A stretch of DNA of 64,000 nt from Poriferisodalis sp965262965 (lineage in GTDB: Bacteria; Actinomycetota; Acidimicrobiia; Acidimicrobiales; Poriferisodalaceae): the NCBI RefSeq assembly GCF_965262965.1, contig NZ_OZ253573.1, positions 2,046,001-2,110,000 of the forward strand. The letters are read 5' to 3'. The notes beneath the pieces are model-generated. The model was given only the letters and a program-made list of their open reading frames with translations, made no database searches and had not been told where the DNA came from. Of the stretch, positions 25,750-35,729 are shown in pieces (position 1 is the stretch's first letter; each line of letters starts with the position of its first letter). Made by a program: the position numbers and the translations under genes.

Positions 25750-26960
25750 CCAAAGCGCGCAAACGTTTGCGGACACAGCACTAGAGCAAAATCATCCTCC
25801 GGGATTCGCGACAGCTTGTGACACACCGTCCCGATTCGCTCGACAGCGTTCAGAACGTCAACGCCGTCTGCCAAGTGGGCAGCGAGCCCGTCAGCGATGA
25901 TCACCAGATCCCAGGTGGGCTCGTTCAGCAGCACGTCCGCGAGCTGCTGCACCAATGGGTGCGACGCTTCCGTCTCCCCGGCCGCGCTAGTACCGGCATG
26001 CACGATGTGATTGTCCTGCGGGAATCTCCGCACGATGCGCAGAAGCAGATCAAGCGCCTCTCCGCCGACTCGGTGAGCGGCCCGCTCGAAGCAACGAGCA
26101 TGCTCAACACTCTCCGAGTGCTCGTCGTATGACGCAATCATCCACGCCACCACGTCCGCTCGATGAGTCTCCGCCAGCCGAATCGCTGCCGAGCAGGCCT
26201 CCCACCACAGATTGCTGCCGGGGTCGCCCAGAGCTTCTTCGTCGCGGAATAGATCCAGCCAGCGTGGGCTCGAGATCTCGCGCAAGAAGCGCTTCACATG
26301 AACCGGTGTGCCTGAGAGACTGAGAACCTTACGCAGGTCCCCTTGGGACGGCGCGCCGATCACAGCCAAGCGCACGAGCTGTGGGTGTCGCAACTCATGC
26401 GGCAGGAACAGCTGAGCCAGCAACGCGACGCATCGCTCCCAGAGCCTTCGAGACGCTTCTACCGAACACGTGCCGTGAGCCGCTCGGTCGGCATCTGCAA
26501 TCAAACGCTGGTAGTCCGCCACAGGTGCAGTACCTGTGGTCAGCGGTTCGACGCCAGCTCGCCGAATCATCAGTGAGATGAGGCGAGCTTGGTGAACACC
26601 TTCTCCCTCGTCGTGGAATTTGCGAAGTTCCTCGATCGCTGCCCGGTGTTGAATGAGATCAGGCGGCGTCGCCTCATCCGAAAGCTGTGCCGACGCTTCG
26701 TAGTTTTCGAACGTCGAGACGGACCGGTGCGACAAGCGTCGCCAACTGCCTTCCGGACCGGTGCCAGAAGCCTTGGGGATCTCTTTCAGCGCCTCCCGAA
26801 TGCAGTATGCGACGACTTCACCGAGTCGGGGCACCTCAAACGTCTCTGGCCCCAGGGAACGCTCCGCAGTCTCCAGATAGTCCACCGCACGTACACCGTG
26901 GGCGCCGAACTGGACACGCAGATGACTTAACAGGCCTGGTTCAAGCCGCGTTGCACCCAT
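25623..26960 (-). CDS. Uncharacterised protein downstream of the helicase, probably 3'-truncated
   Basis: A frame of about 445 codons from ATG-26960 (MGATRLEPGLLSHLR); the open frame extends to 27044. It is mostly helical, with LGEVVAYCIREALKEIPKAS near the start and repeated amphipathic helices; no catalytic motif or known domain was recognised. From about 25760 the frame runs antisense through a transposase remnant, so the last 40-45 residues (RCCFSARVLARSRRW onward) are probably not original and the gene is truncated. It follows the helicase on the same strand with a gap of about 175 bp and may be a third member of that module. Confidence 0.55.
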   Translation of the reverse strand: MGATRLEPGLLSHLRVQFGAHGVRAVDYLETAERSLGPETFEVPRLGEVVAYCIREALKEIPKASGTGPEGSWRRLSHRSVSTFENYEASAQLSDEATPPDLIQHRAAIEELRKFHDEGEGVHQARLISLMIRRAGVEPLTTGTAPVADYQRLIADADRAAHGTCSVEASRRLWERCVALLAQLFLPHELRHPQLVRLAVIGAPSQGDLRKVLSLSGTPVHVKRFLREISSPRWLDLFRDEEALGDPGSNLWWEACSAAIRLAETHRADVVAWMIASYDEHSESVEHARCFERAAHRVGGEALDLLLRIVRRFPQDNHIVHAGTSAAGETEASHPLVQQLADVLLNEPTWDLVIIADGLAAHLADGVDVLNAVERIGTVCHKLSRIPEDDFALVLCPQTFARFGHAAALVGLPQRCCFSARVLARSRRWAASSSGERLLALRQRR

Positions 26961-27134
26961 ATGCCGATGTTCGCATAGGGGGCGCTGCGGGCCACGGTGT
27001 GACAGGGACCCGATGGTCGGTCCAGATGGACCGAAGTCAAACACCCCTGTCAGGTAGACCTGCCTCCGCCGAAGCGAACCATCTTCATGCCACCCTGTCG
27101 CGCTCCGGCACTTGAAGCAAAGTGTTTCCGTCGG

Positions 27135-30100
27135 TCAGCACTCGTCGACGGACCGGAAGCCCATGCTGCAGACGATGTTGGGTTCGGCGTGGTCACCTTG
27201 CGGGACGGGGGGCACACAGAGTCGGCCGTCGTTGTGGAGGTCCACGATGAGCGCGGCGAGGTCGTCGTCGCTCCGTTCTCGCAGGGCGCGGGCGAGCCGT
27301 TGGGTAGCTGACTCATAGAGGGGACGTGCGTTGATCGCGTCCAGCGCTGCTTCGAGGTCGGCCTTGGTGACCCACAGGGTGTCGGTGAAGTTGTCGAGCT
27401 GGCCGTCGAAGCGGTTCCATATCTTGCCGCGAACGCCTTGCAGGGCGCCGCTGGTGCGGCCTGTCGGGGTGCGCAGAGCGCCGCTCAGCGCGGCTGCGAC
27501 CAGGTCGTGGTGACCGTCGAGCCGTGGCGCCGACGACGTGGACGGCACGGACTCAGCAAGACGCAGCGCTTCTTGGGGAGTGACTCGCCGGCCGCTTCCG
27601 CTGGGCTCGATGAACGCGAATGCGTCGGCGCCGGCGTGGGTTTGTGTGTGGATGACGACGCCGGGTGCCGCATCGGTTGGGCTGTCTACGAGCCGTTTGG
27701 TGGCGTACACCACATTGGGCAGCGCCGCGACCTTCTCCGCCAAGTCGGGTTCAGCGTCGGCCGCGTGACGCCAGATCTCGTATGCCATCGACACGGGGTC
27801 CACTTCGTCCACGCCGGCGCCCAGCCCGAAGCCCGACGACTCGTCGAATACTCCTGAGATCACCTGCCGCTCGGAGTGGTGCCCGAAGAACGCCTCATCG
27901 GAGCCGAGCAGCTGCGCGTTCTCCCCCAGCCGGCGCAGCACGCGCCCGCGCAGCTCGATCTCTTGCTCCACTGAGGCGTCAGGCATCAACGACACCACCA
28001 GCACCTCACCGGAGCGCTGCCCAATGCGATCGACCCGTCCGGCGCGCTGCACCAGTTTGACGATCGCCCACGGCAAGTCGTAGTTGACCACGATGTGCGC
28101 GTCCTGGAGGTTCTGGCCCTCCGACAACACGTCGGTCGACACCAGCACTCGCAACTCGTCCCGCACTGGTTTCTCGTCGCCGCCGCGGCCGCTCGACGCC
28201 GGCGAGAATCGCTGCGCTACGGCGGTGGGGTCGTCGGTATCGCCGGTGACAAGCCCCGCCTCGCTGACGCCGCGCCGCACTAGCTCTGCCGACACATAGC
28301 GGGCGGTGTCGGCCGCCTCGGTGAAGATCAGCACCTTGGCGTCGGGGTGCTGGACCGTAAGCACCTCCATCAGTGCTGCGATCTTGCCGTCGCGATCCGC
28401 GTCCCAGTCTCCGAAACGGTCCAGCAGGCCGCTGATGATGTCTGCGTCGTCGCGCAGCTCGTCGACGAGATCGGCGCTGAACATGTGCGGCGGCGCCCAA
28501 CGGATCGCCTTGGGGCTCTTGGCGCGCAGCTTGTCGTATGCGCTCGCCGCGGTGTCGCCATCGGCTCCGAACAGCGCAGCACCGTCGCTGTCGTCGTCTG
28601 CGCCGCTGTCTTCGGGTTCTTGGTCGGTCTCTGCTGCCCACAGCGCGTTGTCCACGGAGCCGATCGGCATGTCCAGGCCGTTCGCCAGCGCATATGCCGC
28701 CACCAGGTTCCGCAGTCGATGACGCCGAAGGGTCGCCACGAACGCCGGCCCCGACGACGACAGCCGCTTGAACATCGTGATCCTCGTGAAGCCGGCCAGG
28801 TTGCCCTGCACCGAGTTCTCGAGGTCCTCCATCAGCTGCCGCTCGTCCTTGTCGCCGGGCACGAAGTTCTCGTCGATGAAATAGCCGAGCTGGTAGCGAG
28901 GCAACCGCAGGTCGCGGATCGCGTCGAGAGTGCGATCCGAGGTCATCTCGTATGCCGGGTCGTCCTCGGTGAGATCCCATTCGACCGGCAGGGGTGTCCG
29001 CTCGGGGAAATGGAACCGCTTGCCCGTGCCGAATTCCAGATAGCGCCGCCCCTGCTCGTCGGTGAGCGCGTAGTTGTCTTCCACGAAGCGGCGCGTGCGG
29101 CGCACCATGTACTGGGACATGAGTGCTTGCCAATCCTCCACATGCTCCGACCGTCTGAACGCCGCCAGCGAAGAGGTTTGACCGTCGCACAGGTACGAGA
29201 AGTCGCCCTCGCCGATCTCGGCGATCGCCCGCTCGGGCCGCACGCCCAGATCGGCGTCGGGACGAATGAACAGCGACAGCTGCGACGCCAGATCGCCGAG
29301 CTGCTTGTTGTAGGGGGTCGCGGTCAGCAACAGCGTCCGCGAGTCGTTGTCGGTGATGTAGTCCTTGATGACCCGATGGTCCCGGCGCTTGTCGCTTCTG
29401 AGGTTGTGCGCCTCGTCGATGATGACCAGCCGATAGCGGCGGGCGTCGGGCAGGTTCTTGTGAACCATCGACAATGACTCCACCTTGCCGCGCACTTCAT
29501 AGTGGTGCAGGTACGACTCCCACATCTCGGTCAGGTTCTTCGGGCAGATCACCAACGTCTCGAAGCCCTGCTCTTCTTGGAGCAGCCGGGCGATCGCGGT
29601 GTCGACGAGCGTCTTGCCGAGCCCGACCACATCGCCGATCATGGCCCCGCCCTTCTGCATCACGATCCGGGCGGCGATCTTCACCGCGGCTGCCTGGAAG
29701 TCCAGAAGCTCGTTCTGCATCGACGCCGGCAGGCCGTACTCGACAAGCCCTTCGCGTGCCTCCTGCGAGAGGTGGAAGGCCATCTTCAGATAGACCAAGT
29801 ACGGGTCGAGCGGCTCTTCCGAAGCCCACGACTCCTTGAGAATCTTCGCGAGCTGAGGCGCAGCATCAGCGCTGAGCGGGTCGTTCCAGCGGTCCTCGAA
29901 CCAACGAGCGAGCTTCTCGGTGGCATCGCCGTCCAACACGTCGACGTTCAGCTCGCCCTGCTCTCGCAGCCCCGAGCTCGTCAAGTTCGACGATCCGACG
30001 TACGCCACGCGAGGCGCCGCATGGTCACCGCGATGGCAGAGATACAGCTTGGCGTGCAGCCGATGAGCCATGTGCACCCGGACCTCAACGGTCCCCGACT

Positions 30101-30470
30101 CGATCTGGCGCAGCAGAGTCCGCAGTGCCGCTTCATCGCCATAGGTCGGCAAGCCGACCTGCAACTGCTCCCGGTACTCCCCGACTGTTTCGTTTCTCAG
30201 GCGAGCGGCACCAGCGGTGTCGATCGGAGCGGCCTGCTCAAGACGAGCCAAGCGGGTCATCTCATCGGCCGGCGCTTCGTGCATGCCGACAAGAATCCGC
30301 GCCTTTGGCCCATCGACCCGCTCCGGCAGCGCATCTACTGCCTCCGCCAATAATCCCCAGCCGCGCAGATTGAAATAGCCGATCGCTGCGTCCAACTGGT
30401 AAGACGCCGACAGCGAATCAAGCAGCTCACTTTCAGCATCAAGAACGATATTGTCGATGATCTTCGGCAC
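27135..30470 (-). CDS. Phospholipase D-like nuclease/SNF2 helicase fusion protein
   Basis: A 1111-aa protein. The N-terminal part (about residues 1-200) is a PLD-like domain with HRLHAKLYL (HxK) and YVGSSNLTSSGL. It is followed by an SF2/SNF2 helicase: Walker A GDVVGLGKT, Walker B IIDEAHN, TATPYNKQ, and the C-terminal lobe VLVSTDVLSEGQNLQDA with QRAGRVDRIGQ. It likely translocates on DNA, and a single PLD motif may cut DNA as a dimer. It starts 5 bp after the methyltransferase stop, so they are one operon. The pair resembles restriction-like phage defence modules. The gene is intact although its partner is broken. Confidence 0.9.
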   Translation of the reverse strand: MPKIIDNIVLDAESELLDSLSASYQLDAAIGYFNLRGWGLLAEAVDALPERVDGPKARILVGMHEAPADEMTRLARLEQAAPIDTAGAARLRNETVGEYREQLQVGLPTYGDEAALRTLLRQIESGTVEVRVHMAHRLHAKLYLCHRGDHAAPRVAYVGSSNLTSSGLREQGELNVDVLDGDATEKLARWFEDRWNDPLSADAAPQLAKILKESWASEEPLDPYLVYLKMAFHLSQEAREGLVEYGLPASMQNELLDFQAAAVKIAARIVMQKGGAMIGDVVGLGKTLVDTAIARLLQEEQGFETLVICPKNLTEMWESYLHHYEVRGKVESLSMVHKNLPDARRYRLVIIDEAHNLRSDKRRDHRVIKDYITDNDSRTLLLTATPYNKQLGDLASQLSLFIRPDADLGVRPERAIAEIGEGDFSYLCDGQTSSLAAFRRSEHVEDWQALMSQYMVRRTRRFVEDNYALTDEQGRRYLEFGTGKRFHFPERTPLPVEWDLTEDDPAYEMTSDRTLDAIRDLRLPRYQLGYFIDENFVPGDKDERQLMEDLENSVQGNLAGFTRITMFKRLSSSGPAFVATLRRHRLRNLVAAYALANGLDMPIGSVDNALWAAETDQEPEDSGADDDSDGAALFGADGDTAASAYDKLRAKSPKAIRWAPPHMFSADLVDELRDDADIISGLLDRFGDWDADRDGKIAALMEVLTVQHPDAKVLIFTEAADTARYVSAELVRRGVSEAGLVTGDTDDPTAVAQRFSPASSGRGGDEKPVRDELRVLVSTDVLSEGQNLQDAHIVVNYDLPWAIVKLVQRAGRVDRIGQRSGEVLVVSLMPDASVEQEIELRGRVLRRLGENAQLLGSDEAFFGHHSERQVISGVFDESSGFGLGAGVDEVDPVSMAYEIWRHAADAEPDLAEKVAALPNVVYATKRLVDSPTDAAPGVVIHTQTHAGADAFAFIEPSGSGRRVTPQEALRLAESVPSTSSAPRLDGHHDLVAAALSGALRTPTGRTSGALQGVRGKIWNRFDGQLDNFTDTLWVTKADLEAALDAINARPLYESATQRLARALRERSDDDLAALIVDLHNDGRLCVPPVPQGDHAEPNIVCSMGFRSVDEC

Positions 30471-32923
30471 AAGGACTATGCCTTGTTGCCGAAGATTGTT
30501 CTGTCGCGTAGGTTTCCGGCCTCAGCGAACGCGTTTTCAATCCCCCAAGCCTGGGCCAGAAACCCATCCGCCTCATCGGTGATTGCACGACACTCCAACA
30601 TGTTGTAGCGACCTACTCGCACGCCTGCGTTCAGTTTCCACGCTGTGTGTCTTGGCATCTCGTCCTTGAGTGCCGCTGCAAGTTGATGCACTTTCCGCTT
30701 AGCATCCAGACCCAAGTGGTCAGTAGTACCTTCCGCCAACAGCTGATTCAATCCACCAGGAAAGGCCGAGAGCACTCCGTCGGTAACGTTGAACTCATCC
30801 GAGAATATGAGCCACCATAAGTAACCCCAGCGTCCGCCCAACATCAATAATGCTGCGTCCCGTTGACTCGGACTTGCAAAGGTGAATTGGCCCGAATTCT
30901 GGTGATCCTCGTCGCCACTGGTTGGAAAGGGCCCATCGGATACGCCCATCATGTACTGCGCTGTCTTCTTGAAGACCAACTTGTGCTCGGTGCCGGCTAC
31001 TATTGACGAGGATAAGGGGTCGTTGGTGGACACCAATTTGGCGAACGCTTGAGCTATCAGTTCGGAATCGACAAAAGGCCAGACACTACGTCCTTTTAGT
31101 GTCCTCATGACATCAGGTGGCTTGACGTACTCGGTGGTTGAGAACAGATAGGGCCGACGCTCCGTAATCCATCGACGACATGAGGATGTGAATAGCCCAC
31201 TCGAGACGTTACGAGCACCAATGAATATGCTGTTGCGCACTCTTGCTGATCCGCTGAAGAGTCCATCTGGCATTCGCGAGTACGACGACACCCACCTCGT
31301 GAAGAAATAGTCGGACAGAAACTCCCGGAGCAGCTCAAAATCCTTGTTATAGCTGAGCGAATGCATCACCACCATTGACATTCGGCCGCCATCTTTAACG
31401 AGCGTTGAAGCGCGTTCTAGACATGGTGCATAGAGATTGCGACAAGCTTGAGATCTGTAACCCACCCACTTATAGTTCTTGATCTTGGCTACACCAACAT
31501 ACGGTGGATTCCCGATTACGACGTCGAACCCCTCATTTCTCCAGGCACTCGGAAACTCGACGAACCAATGAAACGGCTGATTTGATTGCTTCCAGTCGTC
31601 AAAGTCAACATCCATTGCGTCAGCCCTTTTGGTGTGGAGTAGGGCGTCTGCCAATTCGCGCGCTGCCTCGAGTTGAACGTTAAGGAACTGCTTCGCCGAA
31701 GCGTGCTCGGATATGCCGGTATCTGTGGATTGGGCGACCGTGAAGGAATCAAACGCATCAGCAACACGCTCAGTTACCTCCTTGATTTCAGCGATCTTGC
31801 CTCCGAGATCCAACTGGCCCGCGCCCAGCCTCATCTCTGCGTCCTGCTGGTCTTTGATCCCCACGAGCAAGTTCCCGGTCTTGATGTTGAAGTCGAGATC
31901 CGGCAACGGTTCAATGTGGTTCTTGTCGTCGACTTGCGCTGCGAGCTTCAAGAAGAGCCTGAGTTTCGCTATCTCGGGAGCCTCGTCCATCAGGTCGACG
32001 CCGTACAGGTTGTTCAGGCACAGGGTCTTGATCATCCAGTAGCGCTCGCTGTGGTGCCGGCGTGCTTCGGCGAGGCACTCGGCTATTTCGGCGGTCTCGT
32101 TCTTGCCGTGCAGTTCGGCAGCGCGTCCGAGAACCGTTTCGTACAGTGGATCGAGAACTTCAAGAGCAGCGAACAAGAACGCGCCCGAGCCGACCGTCGG
32201 GTCGCACACCGTCAGCGACTGGAGCACCTCGAAAGCTCTGTCGCATTCGTCGGCACTGGACAGCAAGCTGAGATAGTCGGACACCAGCTCACGAAGGTCC
32301 AGATTCTCTGTAACCGCGTCGTCGATCGTCCACGGGCGATTCTGGTCCAAGAGAATCTCACGAAGCCGCTCGCAACGCTCGCGGCGATGCACAATGTCGC
32401 ACCAGCGTTCGCCCGGAAGGAACAGACCGTCGGGCGGCTCCTCATCGCCGCTGTCCCAATCCTCCGGCAGCGGTTCGTCCACGCCGTGCAGGATGCTGTC
32501 GTGAATGTAGGTGTCACCGGAACCGCTCAGAAGGACGGACGGCCCCTCTAGTCCAGCAGCGGCGAACCGGTCTGCGAGCGCAGGAAGGATCGTCGAGGAC
32601 GCCATGTAACCGGTCACGTCAGGCTTGGTGTAGTAGGCGCCATTCTCCTTCTGGCCAGCTTCAGTGAAGTTGATGTACTGCTCGAAGATAAAGCCGAGGA
32701 TGTCCGGGTTGATCTCATTCGACGCACCCATCGGTCGCTCATCCAAGTGCCAACGCCAGTCGTCAAAAAAGTCGAACAGCGACTGGAACGCCTTGTCCGG
32801 TATCTCGACTCGATGAGTCATCTCGAGGTTGTGGGGTTCGAAGATGCCGCCATTCACATACGGGACATCGCCGATTAGGTCTCCGGCTTCGGTTCCGGAG
32901 TAGTCGGTGCTCGGGCTGCCTAG

Positions 32924-34650
32924 GAGACTGCTGATTTATTGGGCGCGATTTCCGCGTGCGGGGTGGGGGCGCGCGGGACAATGTCGGGGTGCAGGGCTCA
33001 GCGGTTCAGGATCGGGTGTTGTTGGACGCGGCGGCGGTGTGCGGGCATCTTGTGCCGCCGGGGTCGGTGTATGCGCTGTTGGCCGAGCATCGTGGCCGGC
33101 TGTTCGGTGACGAGTTGTTCGAGGATCTGTTCGGGTCGGGTCGGGGCCGTCCGTCGGTGCCGGGCGAGGTGATCGCTGCGGTGATGGTGCTGCAGGCTCT
33201 CGAGGGCCTGTCGGACCGTGAGGCGTGTCGGCGGTTGCAGACCGATGTGGCGTGGAAGGCCGCGGCAGGGCTGGCGCTGACCGAGGCGGCGTTCCATCCC
33301 ACGGTTTTGACTCTGTGGCGCAACAAGCTGCGCGCGAGCGGCCGCCCGGATCGGGTGTTCGACGCGGTGCGCGAGCTGATCGCTGTGACGGGCGCTGTGG
33401 CTGGCAGCGCTCGGCGGGTGCTCGATTCCACGGTGCTCGACGACGCTGTGGCCCGTCAGGACACCGTGACGATGGTGACGAACCAGATCCGGCGGGTCCG
33501 CAGGCTGGTTCCCGAACTGGGCGAGGTGCCGGTGCGCGAACGCAATCTGGACCCGGCCGCGCCGGTGGTGGACTGGTGCGATCCCGCCGACGCCGAGCGG
33601 CTGGTGTCCGAGCTGGTCGACGACGCTGTGGAACTGGCTGCGGCTGCGGCGGATCTCGATCTCGACGCTGCTCAGGCCGACGCGGTGGGCCTGTTGGGGC
33701 TGGTCGCGGGCCAAGACGTGGAGCCCGCCGGGGGGCCGGGACGGTGGCGGATCGCCCGCGGCACCGCGAAGGGCCGGGTGATCAGCGTGGTGGATCCCGA
33801 GTCGCGTCACACCCACAAGACCTCTCACAGCTACCGCGACGGCTACAAGGCCCACATCGCGGCCGAGCCCGACACCGGGCTGGTCACCGCTGCTGATCTC
33901 ACCGGCGGCGACGCCGGCGACGCGGACGCAGCGATGGGGCTGCTCGACGGCGAGCCCGCCGGCACCACGGTGCTCGCCGACAGCGCTTATGGCACCGGGC
34001 AGCTTCGCGCCGATCTCGTCGAGCGCGCCATGGACGCGGTGATCAAGCCGCCGCCGCTGAGCGTCGCCGTCGAGGGCGGCTACAGCATCGACGACTTCGA
34101 CATCGACTACAGCATCGACGCCGACACAGGCGAGTTCCCCGGCACCGTGGCCTGCCCCGAAGGCCACACCGTGCACATCACCCCCAAAGGCAACGCCCGC
34201 TTCGGCCGACACTGCGCCCGATGCCCCCAACGCGACCGCTGCACCACCGCCGAGAACGGACGCGTCATCAAGATCCACCCCCACCACGAACTGCTCAAAG
34301 CAGCACGCGTCCAAGCCCGCACCGACGAGTTCCAGCACCAATACCGCACCGTGCGGCCCATGGCCGAAAGAACCATCGCGTGGATCGTGCGCCGCAACCG
34401 AAGATGCCCCTACCTCGGCACCGCCAACAACCGGCACTGGCTGCGGCTGCGCGCCGCCGCGGTCAACCTCCAACGCCTCACCAGCCTCGGACTCCACCAC
34501 AACGGCACCACCTGGGCCATCACCTGACCCAACCCCCACCGACAAGCCGAACCCGCAGCCCACAACCGAACCCCGCCGCGCCCCAACCCACGACCACAGC
34601 CCAACCAAGCCCAAGACACCGACACACCAACCGACTTACTCAGCAGTCTC
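32924..34650 (+). mobile_element. IS1182-family insertion sequence, copy 1
   Basis: The element is 1727 bp, flanked by direct CTAG repeats at 32920-32923 and 34651-34654. Both ends begin GAGACTGCTGA as an 11-bp perfect inverted repeat. It lies opposite in orientation to the interrupted methyltransferase. It is near-identical to the copy at 44452-46172, which suggests recent transposition. Confidence 0.95.
32989..34527 (+). CDS. IS1182-family transposase
   Basis: A 512-aa DDE transposase. GTG-32989 gives MQGSAVQDRVLLDAAAVCGH, the usual family start; an upstream in-frame GTG at 32956 is less likely. Features are GRPSVPGEVIAAVMVLQALE, the DDE-type region DPESRHTHKTSHSYRDGYKAH, DSAYGTGQLRADL, a zinc-like CARCPQRDRC cluster and the C-terminal RPMAERTIAWIVRRNRRCPY. 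It is intact and should be active. Confidence 0.93.
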   Translation: MQGSAVQDRVLLDAAAVCGHLVPPGSVYALLAEHRGRLFGDELFEDLFGSGRGRPSVPGEVIAAVMVLQALEGLSDREACRRLQTDVAWKAAAGLALTEAAFHPTVLTLWRNKLRASGRPDRVFDAVRELIAVTGAVAGSARRVLDSTVLDDAVARQDTVTMVTNQIRRVRRLVPELGEVPVRERNLDPAAPVVDWCDPADAERLVSELVDDAVELAAAAADLDLDAAQADAVGLLGLVAGQDVEPAGGPGRWRIARGTAKGRVISVVDPESRHTHKTSHSYRDGYKAHIAAEPDTGLVTAADLTGGDAGDADAAMGLLDGEPAGTTVLADSAYGTGQLRADLVERAMDAVIKPPPLSVAVEGGYSIDDFDIDYSIDADTGEFPGTVACPEGHTVHITPKGNARFGRHCARCPQRDRCTTAENGRVIKIHPHHELLKAARVQARTDEFQHQYRTVRPMAERTIAWIVRRNRRCPYLGTANNRHWLRLRAAAVNLQRLTSLGLHHNGTTWAIT

Positions 34651-35388
34651 CTAGGCCTTCGTGGAACAGCGGCAACAGAAACTCGCGGTAGAACGCGTAG
34701 AAGCGGTCCTCGCCGAACTGCTCGCGGACAGACCGAAGCCGATTCTGAAGGTAGTTCTGATCCCCGTCCAGAAATCGCTTCTGCTGGATGAAGTAGATGA
34801 ACATCAGCCGGTTCAGAAGCACCGACACATACCAGCGCCGATTCTCCACAGTCGGGATGCCCTCGACCTCGGCGACAAAGGCCTTGTGGTGCTTCTGGAA
34901 CTCCCGGTAGAACGACTTGGTAACCATGTCGGCGTTGAACGAACGCCGAATCCGAGCGAGCACTGACGTGGCAGTGAGCCCGTCCTCTTCGTCAAGCGTG
35001 AAGCTTGCTCCGACGAGCCGCTGCAGAAGCGCCTCGGTAGGCGCTGCTGAGGGGTAGACATGGTCCACGAGGCGATACCCGACCCCGCTGGGGCGCTGCT
35101 CCGGCCACAGCCACAGATGCTGACCCGGCGACACGAACACGACGAGCTGGTCTCGGCTGAAACGCTTGAGCCGCCGTACGACGCGATGCTGCTCCGAACG
35201 CTCCGGCGCACCAGCGGGACACTCCACCAGCCAAGCGGTCACACCACGCTTGTCAGCAACCGCCACCGGACTTAGGTTGCTGTCCTCCACCAGCACGGTC
35301 TCGATCGCCCCCGGGTTGTCCCAACCCATGCGGCGAAACAGAACTCCGAAGTCACCCTGCTGCAACAGCCCCGCCAACTCCTGCTCGG

Positions 35389-35511
35389 TCACTGCTGGCC
35401 CCGCTCGACCATCCAGTGCTGTCGGAGTTCCTCAAATGGCGAGCACAGCACCGGGTCGGCTGACGGTCCGAGCCCGACCCCTGTGGCCCCGCCTGCCATG
35501 TCGCCGTGCAT
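35389..35511 (-). CDS. Possible small upstream ORF coupled to the methyltransferase
   Basis: A 40-codon frame with ATG start (MHGDMAGGATGVGLG) ends in a TGA that overlaps the methyltransferase GTG start (GTGA). The overlap is what one expects from coupled translation, and there is no other gene between it and the recombinase. No family was recognised and it may be chance. Confidence 0.25.
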   Translation of the reverse strand: MHGDMAGGATGVGLGPSADPVLCSPFEELRQHWMVERGQQ

Positions 35512-35729
35512 TCCGGTCAACTGCAGTTCGGCACCGCAGCAGCCGACTGCTGTGTGAAATTGCCGTTATCCATCATCTCGGGTCCATTGTCTAGCCGAAT
35601 CCGCTGAACGGCGTGAATGCCGCGCCCCGTTCGATCCAGGATCCCATCGCCGCAACGAGAGCGCCGAATCGCAGCCCGCTGCGCTGATTGACGAGAGCAG
35701 GTGCTGCGCGCTGAGCCGTTCCGTGCGGA

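Larger units (their letters stand above)
30476..35392 (-). pseudogene. Eco57I-type adenine-specific DNA methyltransferase, split by IS1182
   Basis: The gene starts at GTG-35392 (MTEQELAGLLQQGDFG) and is interrupted at 34651. The other part resumes at 32919 and ends at 30476. Removing the IS (32924-34650) and one CTAG joins LFHEGLG to SPSTDYSGTEAGDL and gives one uninterrupted frame of 1061 codons. The second part has the Eco57I-class landmarks: GAYYTKPDVTGYM, SAM motif CDPTVGSGAFLF, and catalytic IGNPPYVGVAK. The product should methylate adenine and could also contribute target recognition. With the IS present, only a 250-aa N-terminal piece or an internally started 793-aa piece can be made. 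It is translationally close to the helicase. Confidence 0.92.

Noticed and set aside
32998..34614. 538-codon minus-strand frame in IS1182 (repeated at 44526-46136)
   Set aside because: Antisense shadow of the transposase, identical in both copies because the IS is repeated; Gly/Val/His-rich without domains.
25623..35392. Assignment as DISARM, BREX or another named system
   Set aside because: Only a methyltransferase and a PLD-SNF2 protein are recognised; the other diagnostic genes (DrmA, DrmB, PglZ, BrxC) are missing.
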